Of a stretch of 64,000 bases of DNA, positions 13,756-24,769 are shown piece by piece. Each line of letters opens with the position of its first letter. Position 1 is the first letter of the stretch. The stretch comes from Malachius bipustulatus (lineage: Eukaryota; Arthropoda; Insecta; Coleoptera; Melyridae): NCBI GenBank assembly GCA_910589415.1, contig OU342630.1, positions 89,276,186-89,340,185 of the forward strand, read 5' to 3'. A model generated the notes under the pieces. It was not told where the DNA came from and searched no databases. It saw nothing but the letters and a program-made list of their open reading frames with translations. Position numbers and translations under genes: made by a program.

Positions 13756-14215
13756 TACCATTTTCGATGTACCTATAGCCAGAAAGGTAAAATGATGCTT
13801 TTACACGAAAATTATAAGTTCTCAAAAGCACACACGTGTCTAAAAATGGAAATGTCCGATGGTGTTGTATTGAAAGAAGCTGTAGGAAAGTATTATTTTA
13901 TACACGAGACGACGATAATTATTATAAAATCATAATGGAAAATCCACAGGAGAAATTTACAGCCTTAGACCAAAAAAAAAAAAAAAATAGGCGAATTTTC
14001 TGCTCGACGAAGAGAAAAGCAGTGGAAAAGCTATCGCAGATATCACTGAAAATTATTCACAGTATGTTGAGGGATGAACAATGCAGTGAACGTTCTTTGT
14101 CATTTAAAGATTTTCACTGCGTCAGAAGAAATATCTATAATACCAGGAGAAAAACTTCATAATATTTACGGAATATGTAAGTCACAAAAAGTCATCGAAA
14201 TCTTAAACAATAGGT
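13756..14215 (+). pseudogene. MULE N-terminal part: FLYWCH-like zinc finger and linker
   Basis: Reading frame 1 gives KGKMMLLHENYKFSKAHT. One frame over, the text continues SKNGNVRWCCIERSC and then an acidic and tyrosine-rich stretch. Together these follow the FLYWCH order: a gly-lys-leu opening, then W-x-C and C. A frameshift near 13830 separates the halves. After an A-run at 13972-13988, KRKAVEKLSQISLKIIH and the segment ending VRRNIYNTRR resemble the linker of insect FLYWCH-MULE proteins. The segment up to 14330 (FLLSTANNTIIIFGCYSNL) leads into the transposase core. In intact relatives this part binds the element ends. It is not functional here. Family assignment is from memory of the pattern, not a search. 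Confidence 0.65.
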
Positions 14216-14716
14216 AATTTTAATTTAAAAACAAGTAAGTACGAGCAATTTCTATTATCAACTGCAAACAATACAATTATTATTTTTGGTTGCTATTCAA
14301 ATTTATATTTTTTAATTTCATGTTGATACTATACAGGCTGATCCCGAATGGAGAACACGGTATACACAGTATTGTAGATGATGTTCAGAAAGACTGTACA
14401 TTTAAAATAAAAACTGTTTCCTCGGCTTCTTTACCAAGATATAAGATTTCCCTTTTCAAAAATTAAAATCAAAGTGGCAGTCAAATTTAACTGGAAACGC
14501 ACATGATTTGACATAACTATTACGATAGTATTTATCATTTTTTTTTATTAATGGTTTCGGAATTACAGGCACTCATATTCTACCTATTCTTTGAGTTCAA
14601 TAAAATTTGTTAATGTGCAATCATTCTGCAGCAACACTGGTACATAACAATGGATCCAAAACAGATTTTGAATAGTATTATCGGATTATGTATCTCCACA
14701 ACGATGACTGAAACTT

Positions 14717-15323
14717 TGTTGGAGTCATTGTCATTGTCATCTCATATTATAACGTATGAGCACTCGTGAAATATTCTGGATTCATAATTCGTAGTTGCTT
14801 TTGTTTATGTTTACATTCTACAATAATTATTATGATGACACATCGAATTCGCGACATTTCTAGCTAGTGACATAATAGGAATCACATATTGACAGATTAA
14901 CTCACATTTTACTACATCCCAGAATTACTCCGCGTTCTGGGCGTGTTCAAGCACGCGTGGTGTTGTCTAGAGCTATGTCTGAAACGTATATATAAAGGCG
15001 CGTCGCCGTAGTCAGGAAGTTGTAAATTGGAAGTTGAACACTGAAGTACCATAGAGTAAGGAATAAGGAAGACAAGAGAGTTAGAAAACAGAGTGATCTG
15101 ATTGTGACAAGTGAAGTGAAAGAGCATAGTGGTTGTGTTAGCTCTGTATGTGTAAATAAGGGAACAGCTGGTTATTTAGATTTGGAAATTATTGTTTTAG
15201 GTTTTAGTCGTCTTAAAAAATAAACAATTTTGTAAGACTTTTGATTTGTGAATTAAATTATAATTGAGAATTAAATAATTTGTGAAAAGTGTAATACCGT
15301 AATAATATGTTTCCATGGTAACA
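14717..15323 (+). mobile_element. Solo LTR, 607 bp, with 4 bp duplication
   Basis: The unit starts TGTTGGAGTC and ends GGTAACA, giving TGTT..AACA termini. It is flanked by ACTT on both sides (14713-14716 and 15324-15327). Inside are a TATA box (TATATAAAGG, about 14988), a TCAG-type start ~27 bases later and an AATAAA polyadenylation signal at about 15220, in the U3-R-U5 order on the plus strand. No internal retrotransposon sequence or second LTR is present, so it is the product of LTR-LTR recombination. A 4 bp duplication fits Ty3/gypsy best, but the family is not certain. Confidence 0.8.
14988..14998 (+). promoter_or_regulatory. TATA box of the solo LTR
   Basis: TATATAAAGG lies in a GC-rich context ~27 bases upstream of a TCAG initiator-like site. 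It is the best-formed core promoter in the window and belongs to the LTR. It could drive plus-strand transcription into 15.3 kb and beyond. Confidence 0.55.
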
Positions 15324-15349
15324 ACTTTCTGGGTATTATTGATGAGCTA

Positions 15350-16885
15350 CACTGAGAAAAATTTTTCATTGGCGGAAGTAAATTTGCAATTCCGCCAACT
15401 AAATTATTTAATTGATAACGAGCAACTAAATATTTAGTTGCGTCAACTAAATTATTTAGTTCCAGAATTTGAGATATCCAACCAAGAATTAGTTGCCATA
15501 AGATACTGTATAAAAGTGATTGTAAATAAAACTTTCTGCTGTGAACTAAATAATAATTCAGTGAACCACACTAAGCTTTTCTTATGTCAATTTAATAAAA
15601 CTGCGCAGAACTATTATCAGGTTCTCTCAATATTACTTTGAGTTCTCTCAACTAAATGAAACTCTTCTCCGAATCCAATCTTAGTTTGGATTTTTCCTAC
15701 CTACCTTATCTAACCTACCTAACCTAAAAATTTGGTAATATTTTATTGAACTTTTCGTTTTGAAATTTTTTATTTATTGGTTGGGATTTCGGTTCTTGGT
15801 GAAATAATAATATTATCAAGAACCGAAATCCCAAGCAATAAATAAAAAATTTCTACCCAATAAAGGTACAAAATGCGCAGTGTCACGGCTCTCCTCATCC
15901 CGATCAACAATATAACAATAAAAAGTATCTGCACATTTTGCTGTCCATATCAATCATCCATTTGTCCATAGTAATGTTAAATTTATAAATTACCTTTAAT
16001 TATTGTTATATACGCGTAGACCGGGGCGAGTCAAAACTGTACCATTTATTGGTTTGGTTTGTCTGAAATCCATTTAAGTAGGTACCTATACCAAGCTAAC
16101 AGTAATGACGGCTTTCTGGTGATTTGAACTTCACGATTTGTCAGATTTATACAAACAAAGCTGCAAAAGAATATCAAAAATAAAACCGAATTATTTATTT
16201 ACATTAAATAAGCAAGAAAAGTTTACTTAAATAAATTATTAGCAACACCCACGTTTAACGAACGCAGCTACATCATGATGGCGTCTATTATAATCGCGAC
16301 TGATGTGTCTTATCTGAGGTTGCAGTTAGATGAATCTATACATACAGTAAATAAATAAATATTTATTGCCATAATTCTGGTATAATTCCTTCAATACAAA
16401 CGTTCTATTATTGAACCCTCTCAGTACACCACGCAAGAAATTTTTACTTGACACAATCATACCATAGTTGGAATAATGAAAATCTGATATATTTCACGTA
16501 ACTATGTTTGGAATATTCTGTTAAATATTTATTCCTACCTCCGGCAAGAAAAACCTATTTGTCTCAATAATTTCTAACTTCTAAGAATCTTTGATTTCTT
16601 TAAACAAGATGACTTTATATGTTTAGTTGCTGGAATTAAATTATGTTCCAGTACAGATTCTTAGATTGCTAGCTAGGAGTGATATTATTATGCCAATATG
16701 GAAAATACTTCGTTACACAAAATGAGCTTCAATTAAATTATTTAATTCAATCAATTGCTCAATTTTAGTGAATCCAACTAAGATTTGGTACTGTAAATGA
16801 TAAAGTAGTTCTTATAACTAAATAAATTCTCTGGAGGAAATACCTCCAGCCTTTAGTTCTTTCAAGAATAATATTTCTCTCAGTG
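15350..16885. mobile_element. 1.5 kb TIR element, CACTGAGA termini, TA duplication
   Basis: The left end CACTGAGAAAAATTTTTC is matched at the right by CACTGAGAGAAATATTATTC in inverse orientation. TA stands on both sides (15348-15349 and 16886-16887). AACTAAAT and ATTTAGTT motifs crowd both ends. The frame at 15438-15641 is made of these repeats and is not a gene. No transposase is seen. It contains a further hairpin at 15764-15852. Confidence 0.75.
15764..15852. repeat. 89 bp near-perfect hairpin
   Basis: The arms of ~36 bases (AAATTTTTTATTTATTGG.. and its complement) are separated by a 17-base AT-rich loop. There is one mismatch cluster (GGTTGGG against CCCAAGC). It may be a minimal MITE inserted in the surrounding element. 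Confidence 0.8.
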
Positions 16886-17076
16886 TACATACATTTCTCT
16901 GCCTGAAGAAGTATATCGAGTGCAGTGTTGTGACTTTTTGTTTCCATAAAATTAGTCATATCATATTTTTTTAAGGAAGCCATGCTGGAGAAAAAAGTAA
17001 ATAAACTTAGAATCCTCAGTCCACGAAACATGCCGTGGTACTAACCTTGTCCGACATTTCGGGATCAGCCTGTTAT

Positions 17077-17640
17077 ATTGATGAAAGTTTTCAATACCTA
17101 CTGTACAAAAATGTTTTGTATTGAAAAATCTATGCAGATATACATGAAATGATTTGATCGTTTGAGAAATATTTATAAAGAAAATCAATCGAATTTTGAA
17201 CCAATACAACTTGCGACTATGAATTAGCAATTCAAAACGCAGCAAGAAATATTAAGCCAGGATCTGAAATTATTAGTTGTAAGTTCTTGCCCAAAGTTGG
17301 TATACAAGAATCCAAAGTTTAGGGCTTGTTGGCGAATATAAAAATCAAACTAGCTTTGGAAAATATTTGAAATTGTGCTTTGGTCTTCCTTATTTGACAA
17401 CCCAAGACGTTGGTAAATTTTATGAAAATGAAATAATGATGATGCTGAAGAATAGTAAATTTAAAACATGCTTGATGATATCAGATCTCAAGAGTTTTCA
17501 GAATATATAGTAGAAAATCACATCAGTGAACATTTGTTGCTTCCACCTAGTATATGGGCCTCTAATTCTGCCCTGCAAATAGACACAACCAATGCTTGTG
17601 AATCGTTCCACGTAAAATTCTACTTAGGTATTCCTTGATT
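17077..17640 (+). pseudogene. MULE transposase core, frameshifted
   Basis: Pieces of a Mutator-like transposase are read in changing frames. In order these are YCTKMF at about 17100, ELAIQNAARNIKPGSEIIS before 17280, RIQSLGLVGEYKNQTS, KYLKLCFGLPYLTTQDVGKF, EFSEYIVENHISEH, LPPSIWASN and TTNACESFHVKF. The last is the hallmark C-terminal signature of insect MULE transposases (TTNACESFH). In-frame stops lie near 17505 and 17630, and frameshifts near 17290 and 17490. The part between YCTKMF and the E of the DDE core is shortened. The protein would have catalysed cut-and-paste transposition; this copy cannot. Confidence 0.8.
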
Positions 17641-17912
17641 GGCCAATAATATTTATCAATGTGGCATGATTGTTCAAGTTGTGGGACTAAATAATTTAAC
17701 GTTTATGAAATTATCTTATTCTGTATATAAACCTATACACTATTTTTCTTTCTATCGAGTGTTCCAGGGTTGTCACTTTATTTCTCAAAAGCTGTCATAT
17801 CTTCTTAAATAAGCCATACTTAAGAAAAAAGTAAATGAACTCAGAATCCCTAATCCACAATAATTAATGCTGTGGTAATATCCGGGTCCGTCATTTCAGG
17901 ATCATTCTGTAT

Positions 17913-20640
17913 ATATAGTTTCTAGATCCTAGAGGGATATTTTAAGGGATAAAAGGTATAATATTTATAAAGGCTGAGATAAAATAGGGTAATTTTTCTC
18001 TAAGACTTTCCTGAAAGCCCGACTTTGTGTAAGGTCATGCGGAAACCCAGCCGTTCGAAAGATTTTCCAAACCCTCGATCCTAATTCAATTATTGTTTCA
18101 GGTGAATTAGGCTGAGAGCTGCAGCTGTGAATGAGAGGCTAATTAGCAAATAATGCCAAGAAAATTATGAGCAGGCTCACCATTACTATATACATCGGGC
18201 CCTTCGGAACTGAATTAGACGTAATTCAAGAGTCCAACAAAGTTGTTGGCGATGTTGGCTAATATCTAACAAATCAAATTGTTTTGACCTGGATTAGCAA
18301 AGTTGTAGGGCCCGTGCGTCGACTATTTACTTGGCGTCCTCACTGTGCGTCGGATGGCCGTAACGTTACAAACTAACTTACATTTGCATGAACTATGTTG
18401 CGAAAATTATTAACATGATTGCGCTGATTCTTGAATTGTATTAGTCAAGTCACAACTGAATACCTACAAGTTCAATTAAATTTTAAAATAAATGAAATAT
18501 GTATAACAACTGAATGTAAATAATATAACTCGAACATTTCTAACAGAACTTTTAATCAGACACCCGTTCTTAATCTTTCATTTTTTAAATTTTCCTGAAC
18601 ATCATACATTTACTGTAACTCATCTTGTATAAAGTTTCGAAGTAAGGATTAAAATGACAAAAAAAAACAAACTAAGTACCAAGTATAATGTATAGTTAAG
18701 CTTCAAGTTTAATTAACTTCCTCCTAAAAATCGCCTTTTCTTTATAAGGGGGAAATATGAAGAGATGATAAATTTTTCCCATCGGAGCAAATTACCTATA
18801 ACTATATAATCTTACTAAAATCTCTCTCAAGAAAAACGTAAAATGGTGGAATTCTTCTTGTTGAGAATATGGTAGGGAAATATTCTGTATATGACAATCA
18901 AAAACTGTTCTTTAATAATAATTATAATTTACTCTTCAAAAATTATTTTTATCGGTAGAAGTCGCAAATACAGGCTGATCAGGTACACATCTCGGAAATT
19001 ATTGATCCCAGAGCCTCAAAATAAAAAAAACTTCAGGGCATAAGACACTATGAGAAATTCAATGAAAATGTTTTCAAGATCGCCGCACTTCCGAACTTCG
19101 TTATTTTAAGGGGGATATCCGCGTTATTTTGAAACAGAAACAAATGGAATTTGAGATATTTCAAATTTTCCCTAATGCTTTGCGGCTGCACCCTCAACAT
19201 AGCTTTGCACCGTTCAACCCCCAAGTAATCTTCCCGTACTTGTTTTTTTTTTTTAATTACACCCCTAGTTTTTTTTCCTCAGCATAACTACAGACTTTGT
19301 TCTGAACATACTGACAGAAATTTGAAAATCTAAGCACACTTAGCTTGCCTAAAACAATTTGGTGGGCAGGTCATGTATGGATATTTGGCGTTGCTTAAAA
19401 ATGTGAAACGAATTTACTAATTTGTACGTATAGTCAATCTTGCTGTATCTATTATTTTATACTCGAATTTTAATTCGACGTTTTCTCTAACTGTATTTCC
19501 GTCATTTTTTCTTTCTTAAAGCGAATCAGGATCCCTGAGTAAGTATCTTCTCTTTCCATTTCTCTTAACATATTTTCGTAACGTCTTCTTCAGAAGTCAA
19601 ATTATTGATTTCATCAAGTGGAATGCCAGCTGAAGCTAGCTAGTCCACTCTAGCCGGGAATCGGAAAGTATAGCATCCAATAATATTCCAATTTTCTTCG
19701 CTAAAAAAATCATTATTACCAAACACCTATTTTAAACACCTCAGCCTTGTAGGTACCAGAATGTAGTGAATTGTTTTGATTGAACTGGATAAATTTGATT
19801 CCTTGAGGTCATGCTCCCTAAATCTCATTGAGATCTCTATCTGTACGCCCAAACGATTCTTGACTCTAACTGTGTCTAAGTTTTTCATAAACTATTGTTA
19901 CCTCTGGCCACTTCACATGTGGCTCTATAGTTCTACGAAAACGAAAGTGACACTCTCGACCCTTGTCGGAAAGGAAAATGTGCTCTAAAAGTAGTGTAAA
20001 CCTCTAATATATTAAATGCGACTTCTTCTGCCCTTTTGGTTTCCAAAAGTTGTGAACTTTGTTAAATGGTCCTTATAAACCATAGTCAAACGATAGCCGT
20101 TGTAGCACTGCGATTGCATGTCATTCATGTCAACCTGGGAGGGTGAATTAAAATGAGAATGCAGACTATTGGTCACGAAACGAATTCTCTCTTTGAGGTG
20201 GTACTTTCTCGAGTCTGGCGTTGCTGCAAAATTTGTGCCTTTTTAAATTCAGTAATTTATTGGTTGTTATATTTATCAATGTTTAAAAACGATCCATGAT
20301 CTTTGCCTTTGGTTTCCACTAGTTCATTAGTCCACCTATTCAGTAAATAGACATTCGTTTTAAAACCCTGTTATAAATCTAATTTCAATTTTATCAATTA
20401 ATCCTCATTGGACACTGTCTAACGGGAATTACGACATCGCCCGGACAACGATGTTAATAGCGGGCTTATAATGAAATATCAGCATCGACCAAATAACATG
20501 GACATATACGTTATTGACCGGTCATTATGCATATTGTTTCACTTGGCTGGGCATTATCGTCATTGTTAGATAGGAGATGAATGACATTTTGCAAAACAAT
20601 ATGTCATTCATTGATGTCGTTCTGTGAGTTAGAGAGGTAA
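17913..20640. other. Low-repeat intergenic or intronic DNA
   Basis: This is one of the least repeat-like stretches. A GC-richer block at 18000-18370 has no open frame of note. A 35-base hairpin (20578-20612, arms ATGAATGACAT) precedes the ribozyme-like motif. No exon is called. It could be an intron of the GPCR gene, whose downstream exon is missing, but nothing proves it. Confidence 0.4.
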
Positions 20641-20690
20641 ATTATTGTGGACACGTGTTTCGTCCTAATTGGGATTCTTCAATACAATGT
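20641..20690 (-). ncRNA. Decayed hammerhead-ribozyme-like motif
   Basis: On the minus strand the order is ATTGTA, TTGAAGA, ATCC-CAATTA-GGAC, GAA, ACAC-GTGT, C, CACAAT. This matches a type I hammerhead: helix I (ATTGT/ACAAT), the CUGANGA box, helix II with a 6-base loop, GAA, a 4 bp loopless helix III and the cleavable C. Three departures exist: C3 is T, G10.1 is A and position 2.1 is A opposite C. All three are transitions of the kind caused by C-to-T decay. A very short helix III is typical of hammerheads in Penelope-like elements and satellites, which act as dimers. With C3 lost it should not cleave. Confidence 0.6.
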
Positions 20691-22454
20691 ACCTTACCAA
20701 CACACAGCACAACCTCGATTACCTGACTTTAATGAGAGGATTGATGAAAATTAATAATTATAGTCATTGTCCATCTCATAACGTCATTGTTCAGATTATT
20801 GTTCAGTCTGTAACATGTAAATCCGATGAAGAAATTGAAGAGTTGACTAAATTATGCATTGTAACACCCCTACCCCCTGCCTGTTTATTTCTGAAAAAAG
20901 TTTGCCTTGAGATCGTCTAGGATTGGATGTAGAACCGAACGTTGTGTTTCGTAGTATCGAGATTCGTTATTGAGGTATGCCGGAAGCGAAGGAGGAAGTT
21001 AAGGATTTTGCTTTCTGATGTTTGATTAAAATTTCTTGATTTCGATTTCCGTTTTCTTTTAGCAAAATAATAAACAAATTAATTGTAGGATGGGGGTAAT
21101 CGTTTTCATTCCATGTTTCATACTAGGGGATTATCCCCAACTTTACAATCCTTTATTTATTAATTTATTGTGTGTGGTTTAAGTGTTTCCTTAAACATAG
21201 TGTTGTGAGTCAACGACATTCGAGTTCGAATATAAAGGGCCCCTTCTGGTAGCTGGGAGAACCACTTTTACTTTCATCCATTCTTTCAAGCAAAGTGCGG
21301 CGTTCTATCCCGTGGATATGAATGAAAAAAGAAACGAAAAACTGTAATTATTTTACGTACCTAGGGCAGGTTTATCTCAGCATGAGCTTTTATTTTACTA
21401 TAAGTGGAACTTGTAACTGTAACTATTCTGGAAACGATATAAAAAATAATTTTGATTCGTTCCCCATTGCTTTGGTATCGATAAAAAAGTCACCGGTATC
21501 AGTAAAAAACCGAAAAATCGAGATTTCTTATTTTTGTCATATCTTTCTTATGTTGTTGAAAATTATAAATAATTTTTTGTAAGCTTATATTAACGGGTAG
21601 GAGCTATTCATCTGACATTTCAAAAATTTTACAAGAGTTTTGCAACAGCAAGATACAAGAGTTTTCATAGTCAACTTTTGTTTTTCTTATGGCTGCTATA
21701 TTGTATATTAATGTTACTGTGTATTAAAAGAGTTAAATAAACGAGAAATCTATCACTATAATAAAAAATTTCTTCAAAATTTTTCTAAATTTTTCTAGAA
21801 AAAAAAACTTTTATTCAACCGAAGATGGCCACAAAATGGGGCATCTTTTCTCTAATTTAACCGACCCTGTATCTCTTAGCGTTTACGAGATACTCTTGGT
21901 GAGCTCTGAAATAAGGGACACCTGTATTTTAACAATACATAAGTAGTTGAAAGTGGCTTTTAGGCCCAATTATTGCATAATTTAAGTCAGGTTTACGCAG
22001 TTAGTATGGATTTGTCCCCATAATAAGCTTTTGGTGCAAGAAATGTTGTCAACACAAACATAAGCCCTACTATTATTGGTAAAGTGAGGACGGTACAATA
22101 GGGCATTAGCTAAGCGACTTTCAAATTTATTCTGAAACCGACCCTTATAAACCATATTTATTCAATGTTTAACGCGTATATAGATATTTTTGTCTTAATG
22201 GATCTGCTTTGATGGTTTTTCGATAAACGAAAATGTGCATGAAATAACGAATTGTTTCGTATTGGATAATCTACAGAAATATAGGTGAGAAATTGGAATA
22301 TATTCCAGATTCAATGAGATGCAGATGGAAGTGCCGTGTCTTGACCGGTTGTTTATCTTTTTGCCCCGTTATTTGCAAATTCATCTTCTACTTAGTTGAA
22401 ACTGTGATACGGTAGGATAATAAATTTTATTTTTATTACACGAAGACTTATTTG
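20691..22454. other. Intergenic DNA, nothing firm
   Basis: A short frame at 20669-20920 and another at 21322-21582 show no known domain. A TATAAAGGG box lies at about 21231 in GC-richer surroundings, ~30 bases before CTGGGAGAACC, but no gene follows it that I can support. The segment 21655-21860 shares GTTTTCATAGTCAACTTTTG with 29287-29306, a dispersed repeat. Confidence 0.35.
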
Positions 22455-22516
22455 TGATTCCGTGGAAATACGATATGATTCCGTGGAAATACGATGTGAT
22501 TCCGTGGAAATACGAA
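22455..22516. repeat. 21 bp tandem repeat, three copies
   Basis: The unit TGATTCCGTGGAAATACGAT(G/A) is repeated three times with one or two changes. It lies in an AT-rich segment and is translated on the minus strand as YFHGITS repeats within a 62-codon frame, which is probably fortuitous. Confidence 0.9.
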
Positions 22517-23104
22517 AAACAAAAGAACCAGACTTTACAACACATATGTCTGTATTCATCAAACTTCAAAATATAACTCTGGGGTTATATTTTGAATTTT
22601 CTGACAGCTGATTGGTCTAAATGCTCAAACCCTACGAACGCTACGAATTTTAAACCAATGACATGTTCCAAAATATTACGCCAGGGGTTATATTTATTTA
22701 TGAATACGGGCCATATTGATTTATAGTCGTTCATCTCTAGAAAGTTCTCATTAAATTTTGATAAGGAGTTCAGCATCTCACAATGCGGTAAGGGTGGATT
22801 TGGAAAATAAAAAAAAACTGGTCTTAAAAGAGTAACTATACAGTTTGAGTCTTTAATGGCGCATTTTCTCAACGCTAGGGGGCAATTTGTGCACATAAAA
22901 AATAGTAAAAAAAACATTTCTTGTAAATTGACCGAGATATGAAAAGGTAAATTGGAGAAATCAACTTCTTTAATAATGACTGCTTTAAAGAATTTGATTG
23001 TCTAAAATAAAAACTGCAGCCTCTTTTTCAAAATTTCATAGAAATTTTTTACAAATATGAATAATGAAATTAACTTCAGTTTCTTTCATTGGTAGAATAC
23101 CAGC

Positions 23105-23400
23105 TTAGATTTAGATTTAGATTTATCATGAGTGGGTCCATTGAGACGTCCTCACCACGACCGAAGATCTATTGTGGCTCACATCTAGTGGTGATACATT
23201 GACCCCATCAGGTCAACCTCTTTGAGGAAGCTGACCATCTTGACTATTGGTAATGTATCCGTGTCCTCCGGTGTGAGCAAGTCTCTACCAAAAATTATTT
23301 AGTCTGTTTCTTCCCAAAGCGAGACACTCCCATAGGATGTATCTTGCTGTTTCGTCACTCTCCAAGCACAGGCGACATTCAGCGCTGATTGCTAAAAAAC
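23105..23400 (-). pseudogene. Non-LTR retrotransposon C-terminal fragment 2
   Basis: Minus-strand translation from about 23395 gives ECRLCLESDET, then ILWECLALGRNRLNNFW. This is the C-x2-C..H/Y..C motif that ends the ORF2 of many insect non-LTR elements. After a stop and a frameshift, PIVKMVSFLKEVDLMGS completes the C-terminus. The 3' UTR ends in tandem AAATCT units at 23105-23122 instead of poly(A). The copy is 5'-truncated and dead. It belongs to the same family as 3595-3790. Confidence 0.8.
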
Positions 23401-23532
23401 CTTCTTGCGCATCAATCGCAGAAATAGTGTATTTTTATGCGATTCAATAATAAATATTTTCTTCCTATTTTTTTTTATAATGAATTTAATGAAAAATAAT
23501 CCGATTTTTTTTTGGGAAAACTCCACCTACCT

Positions 23533-23624
23533 ACAAAAAAAAAAAGAATGATCCTCTCGTGGATGCGAACCCGCTCCAACAGTTAGCTAGTCAAGGATGT
23601 AACAAACTGAACCACACGGTGAGT
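23533..23624 (-). repeat. tRNA-like sequence, probable SINE head
   Basis: The minus strand carries an A-box-like GTGTGGTTCAGTTTGTT (23601-23617). A near-perfect B box GGGTTCGCATCC (23561-23572) lies at the spacing seen in tRNA genes. A run of T at 23535-23545 could end Pol III transcription. The outer ends do not form an acceptor stem, so it is not a functional tRNA. A tRNA-derived SINE or a tRNA pseudogene are both possible. Confidence 0.6.
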
Positions 23625-24555
23625 TTCGAAAATGTAGTGATGATGGGGTAGATATATGTATGTAGTACGTCAGGTACCTACATCTACTCATTTTATTTTT
23701 TAAACTGGTCATATCTTAGTTATTAAAAAACCAATTTGAATACTTTTTTCACCTGCATGTAGGTGATTTAATTGTCGTTGCGATTGCTCTTCTAATTTTC
23801 AGAACCATTCATAATTGAATGTGAAAAAAAATAAAAAAGAAATTGCGAACCATTTCATCGATTTAATAATTTTATATAAGTGTAAGCTAATTTTGCACAA
23901 GCGAAAAACTTTTTTATCTTTCGTTTAAAGTGCTACATTAATCCAGGCGAATTGAAGCTAAGACATCAAATTATATGTTAAAGCAAAAAAAAATGGAAAA
24001 TTTCGGTTCAACTTCTTCAAAAATGAACTCATAAACGGTTATAGAATTGACACATTTTCACCCTTTTTCCTACCCACGACACTGGCTTATTAATGGAAAA
24101 TATGCTAATTTTATTGCATTAACTCAAATTTCCAATAATTTTCTTCAAATCCTGTTAATTTGATTTCAAAGTTTTTTTGCCATCTTGCTCATACAATGGT
24201 TCAAAAAATTGTCAATTTTCCGTTAATGTTCAAAAAATTCAAATGGCCGCCATTTTGAAACGGCTCGGCCGATTTTGCTCAAGTGCAATACCAGACCACT
24301 CCTTGTGGACATCTTACTCTCACAAAAATTTCAGCCCCCTAGATTGAAAACTGCGGCCAGAAACCGTGCCTCAAGGACCGGATTTGGGGAACTTTGAAAG
24401 GACACCCTGTAGAAGTAACGTGACTTTTGGATTTTTTTTCAACGAAAATCTAAAGTCATTCCCAAGCTTTACAAGAATCCAAAATTTCGTTCACTAATCT
24501 TGAAAGATAAAGCTACAGGAGCGTTTTTAAAATCGAAAAATCGTGATTTTGGAGA

Positions 24556-24604
24556 AATAAATAAATATATATATAAATATATATATAAATATATATATAT
24601 ATAT
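24556..24604. repeat. AT microsatellite
   Basis: Interrupted (AT)n with AAATATATAT units. The tyrosine/isoleucine repeats in both frames that cross it (24469-24763) are a consequence, and I do not call them genes. Confidence 0.9.
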
Positions 24605-24769
24605 CGTGGGCAGGTGAATTTTGGAAAACCACTTTTTCGTGATCTGGGGGTCATGATCGGTGGACATTTGATGAGTTTGGGTGATTTTCGAAAAGTGATG
24701 TCGTCCTCAATAGTGTATTTTTTTGTTAAAAAATACACTAAAATTGCCATTCTGTGCAGATGATGGTTC

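Larger units (their letters stand above)
14333..17073. mobile_element. Non-autonomous relative of the MULE inserted in its transposase
   Basis: The termini are inverted repeats ACAGGCTGATCCCGAA. A TAT triplet lies on each side (14330-14332 and 17074-17076). The left 250 bp and right 150 bp are homologous to the ends of the surrounding element, so this is a shorter family member. It has no transposase. It was later invaded by an LTR element (now the solo LTR at 14717-15323) and by the CACTGAG element at 15350-16885. The left flank encodes the transposase up to the IIIFGCYSNL region and the right flank resumes with the YCTKMF region. Confidence 0.75.
12990..17912 (+). mobile_element. Decayed autonomous Mutator-like element (MULE)
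   Basis: The boundaries come from comparison with the shorter relative nested at 14333-17073. Left-end text (GTTTCCTCGGCTTTG at about 13020) matches 14415-14432. Right-end text (17785-17912) matches 16940-17073, and both copies finish in a GGATCA..CTGT terminus. Between the ends lie FLYWCH-like and MULE transposase remnants, all on the plus strand. The outermost left end is eroded and the target duplication was not found. The element is dead, with frameshifts, stops and a large insertion in the transposase. Confidence 0.7.

Noticed and set aside
13735..14162. Two overlapping frames as independent small genes
   Set aside because: Read together they are the frameshifted FLYWCH-like and linker parts of the MULE transposase.
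21225..21265. TATAAAGGG box as promoter of a host gene
   Set aside because: No downstream exon or start site could be supported.
24469..24763. 93- and 87-codon frames
   Set aside because: They cross the AT microsatellite and mirror one another; no family pattern.
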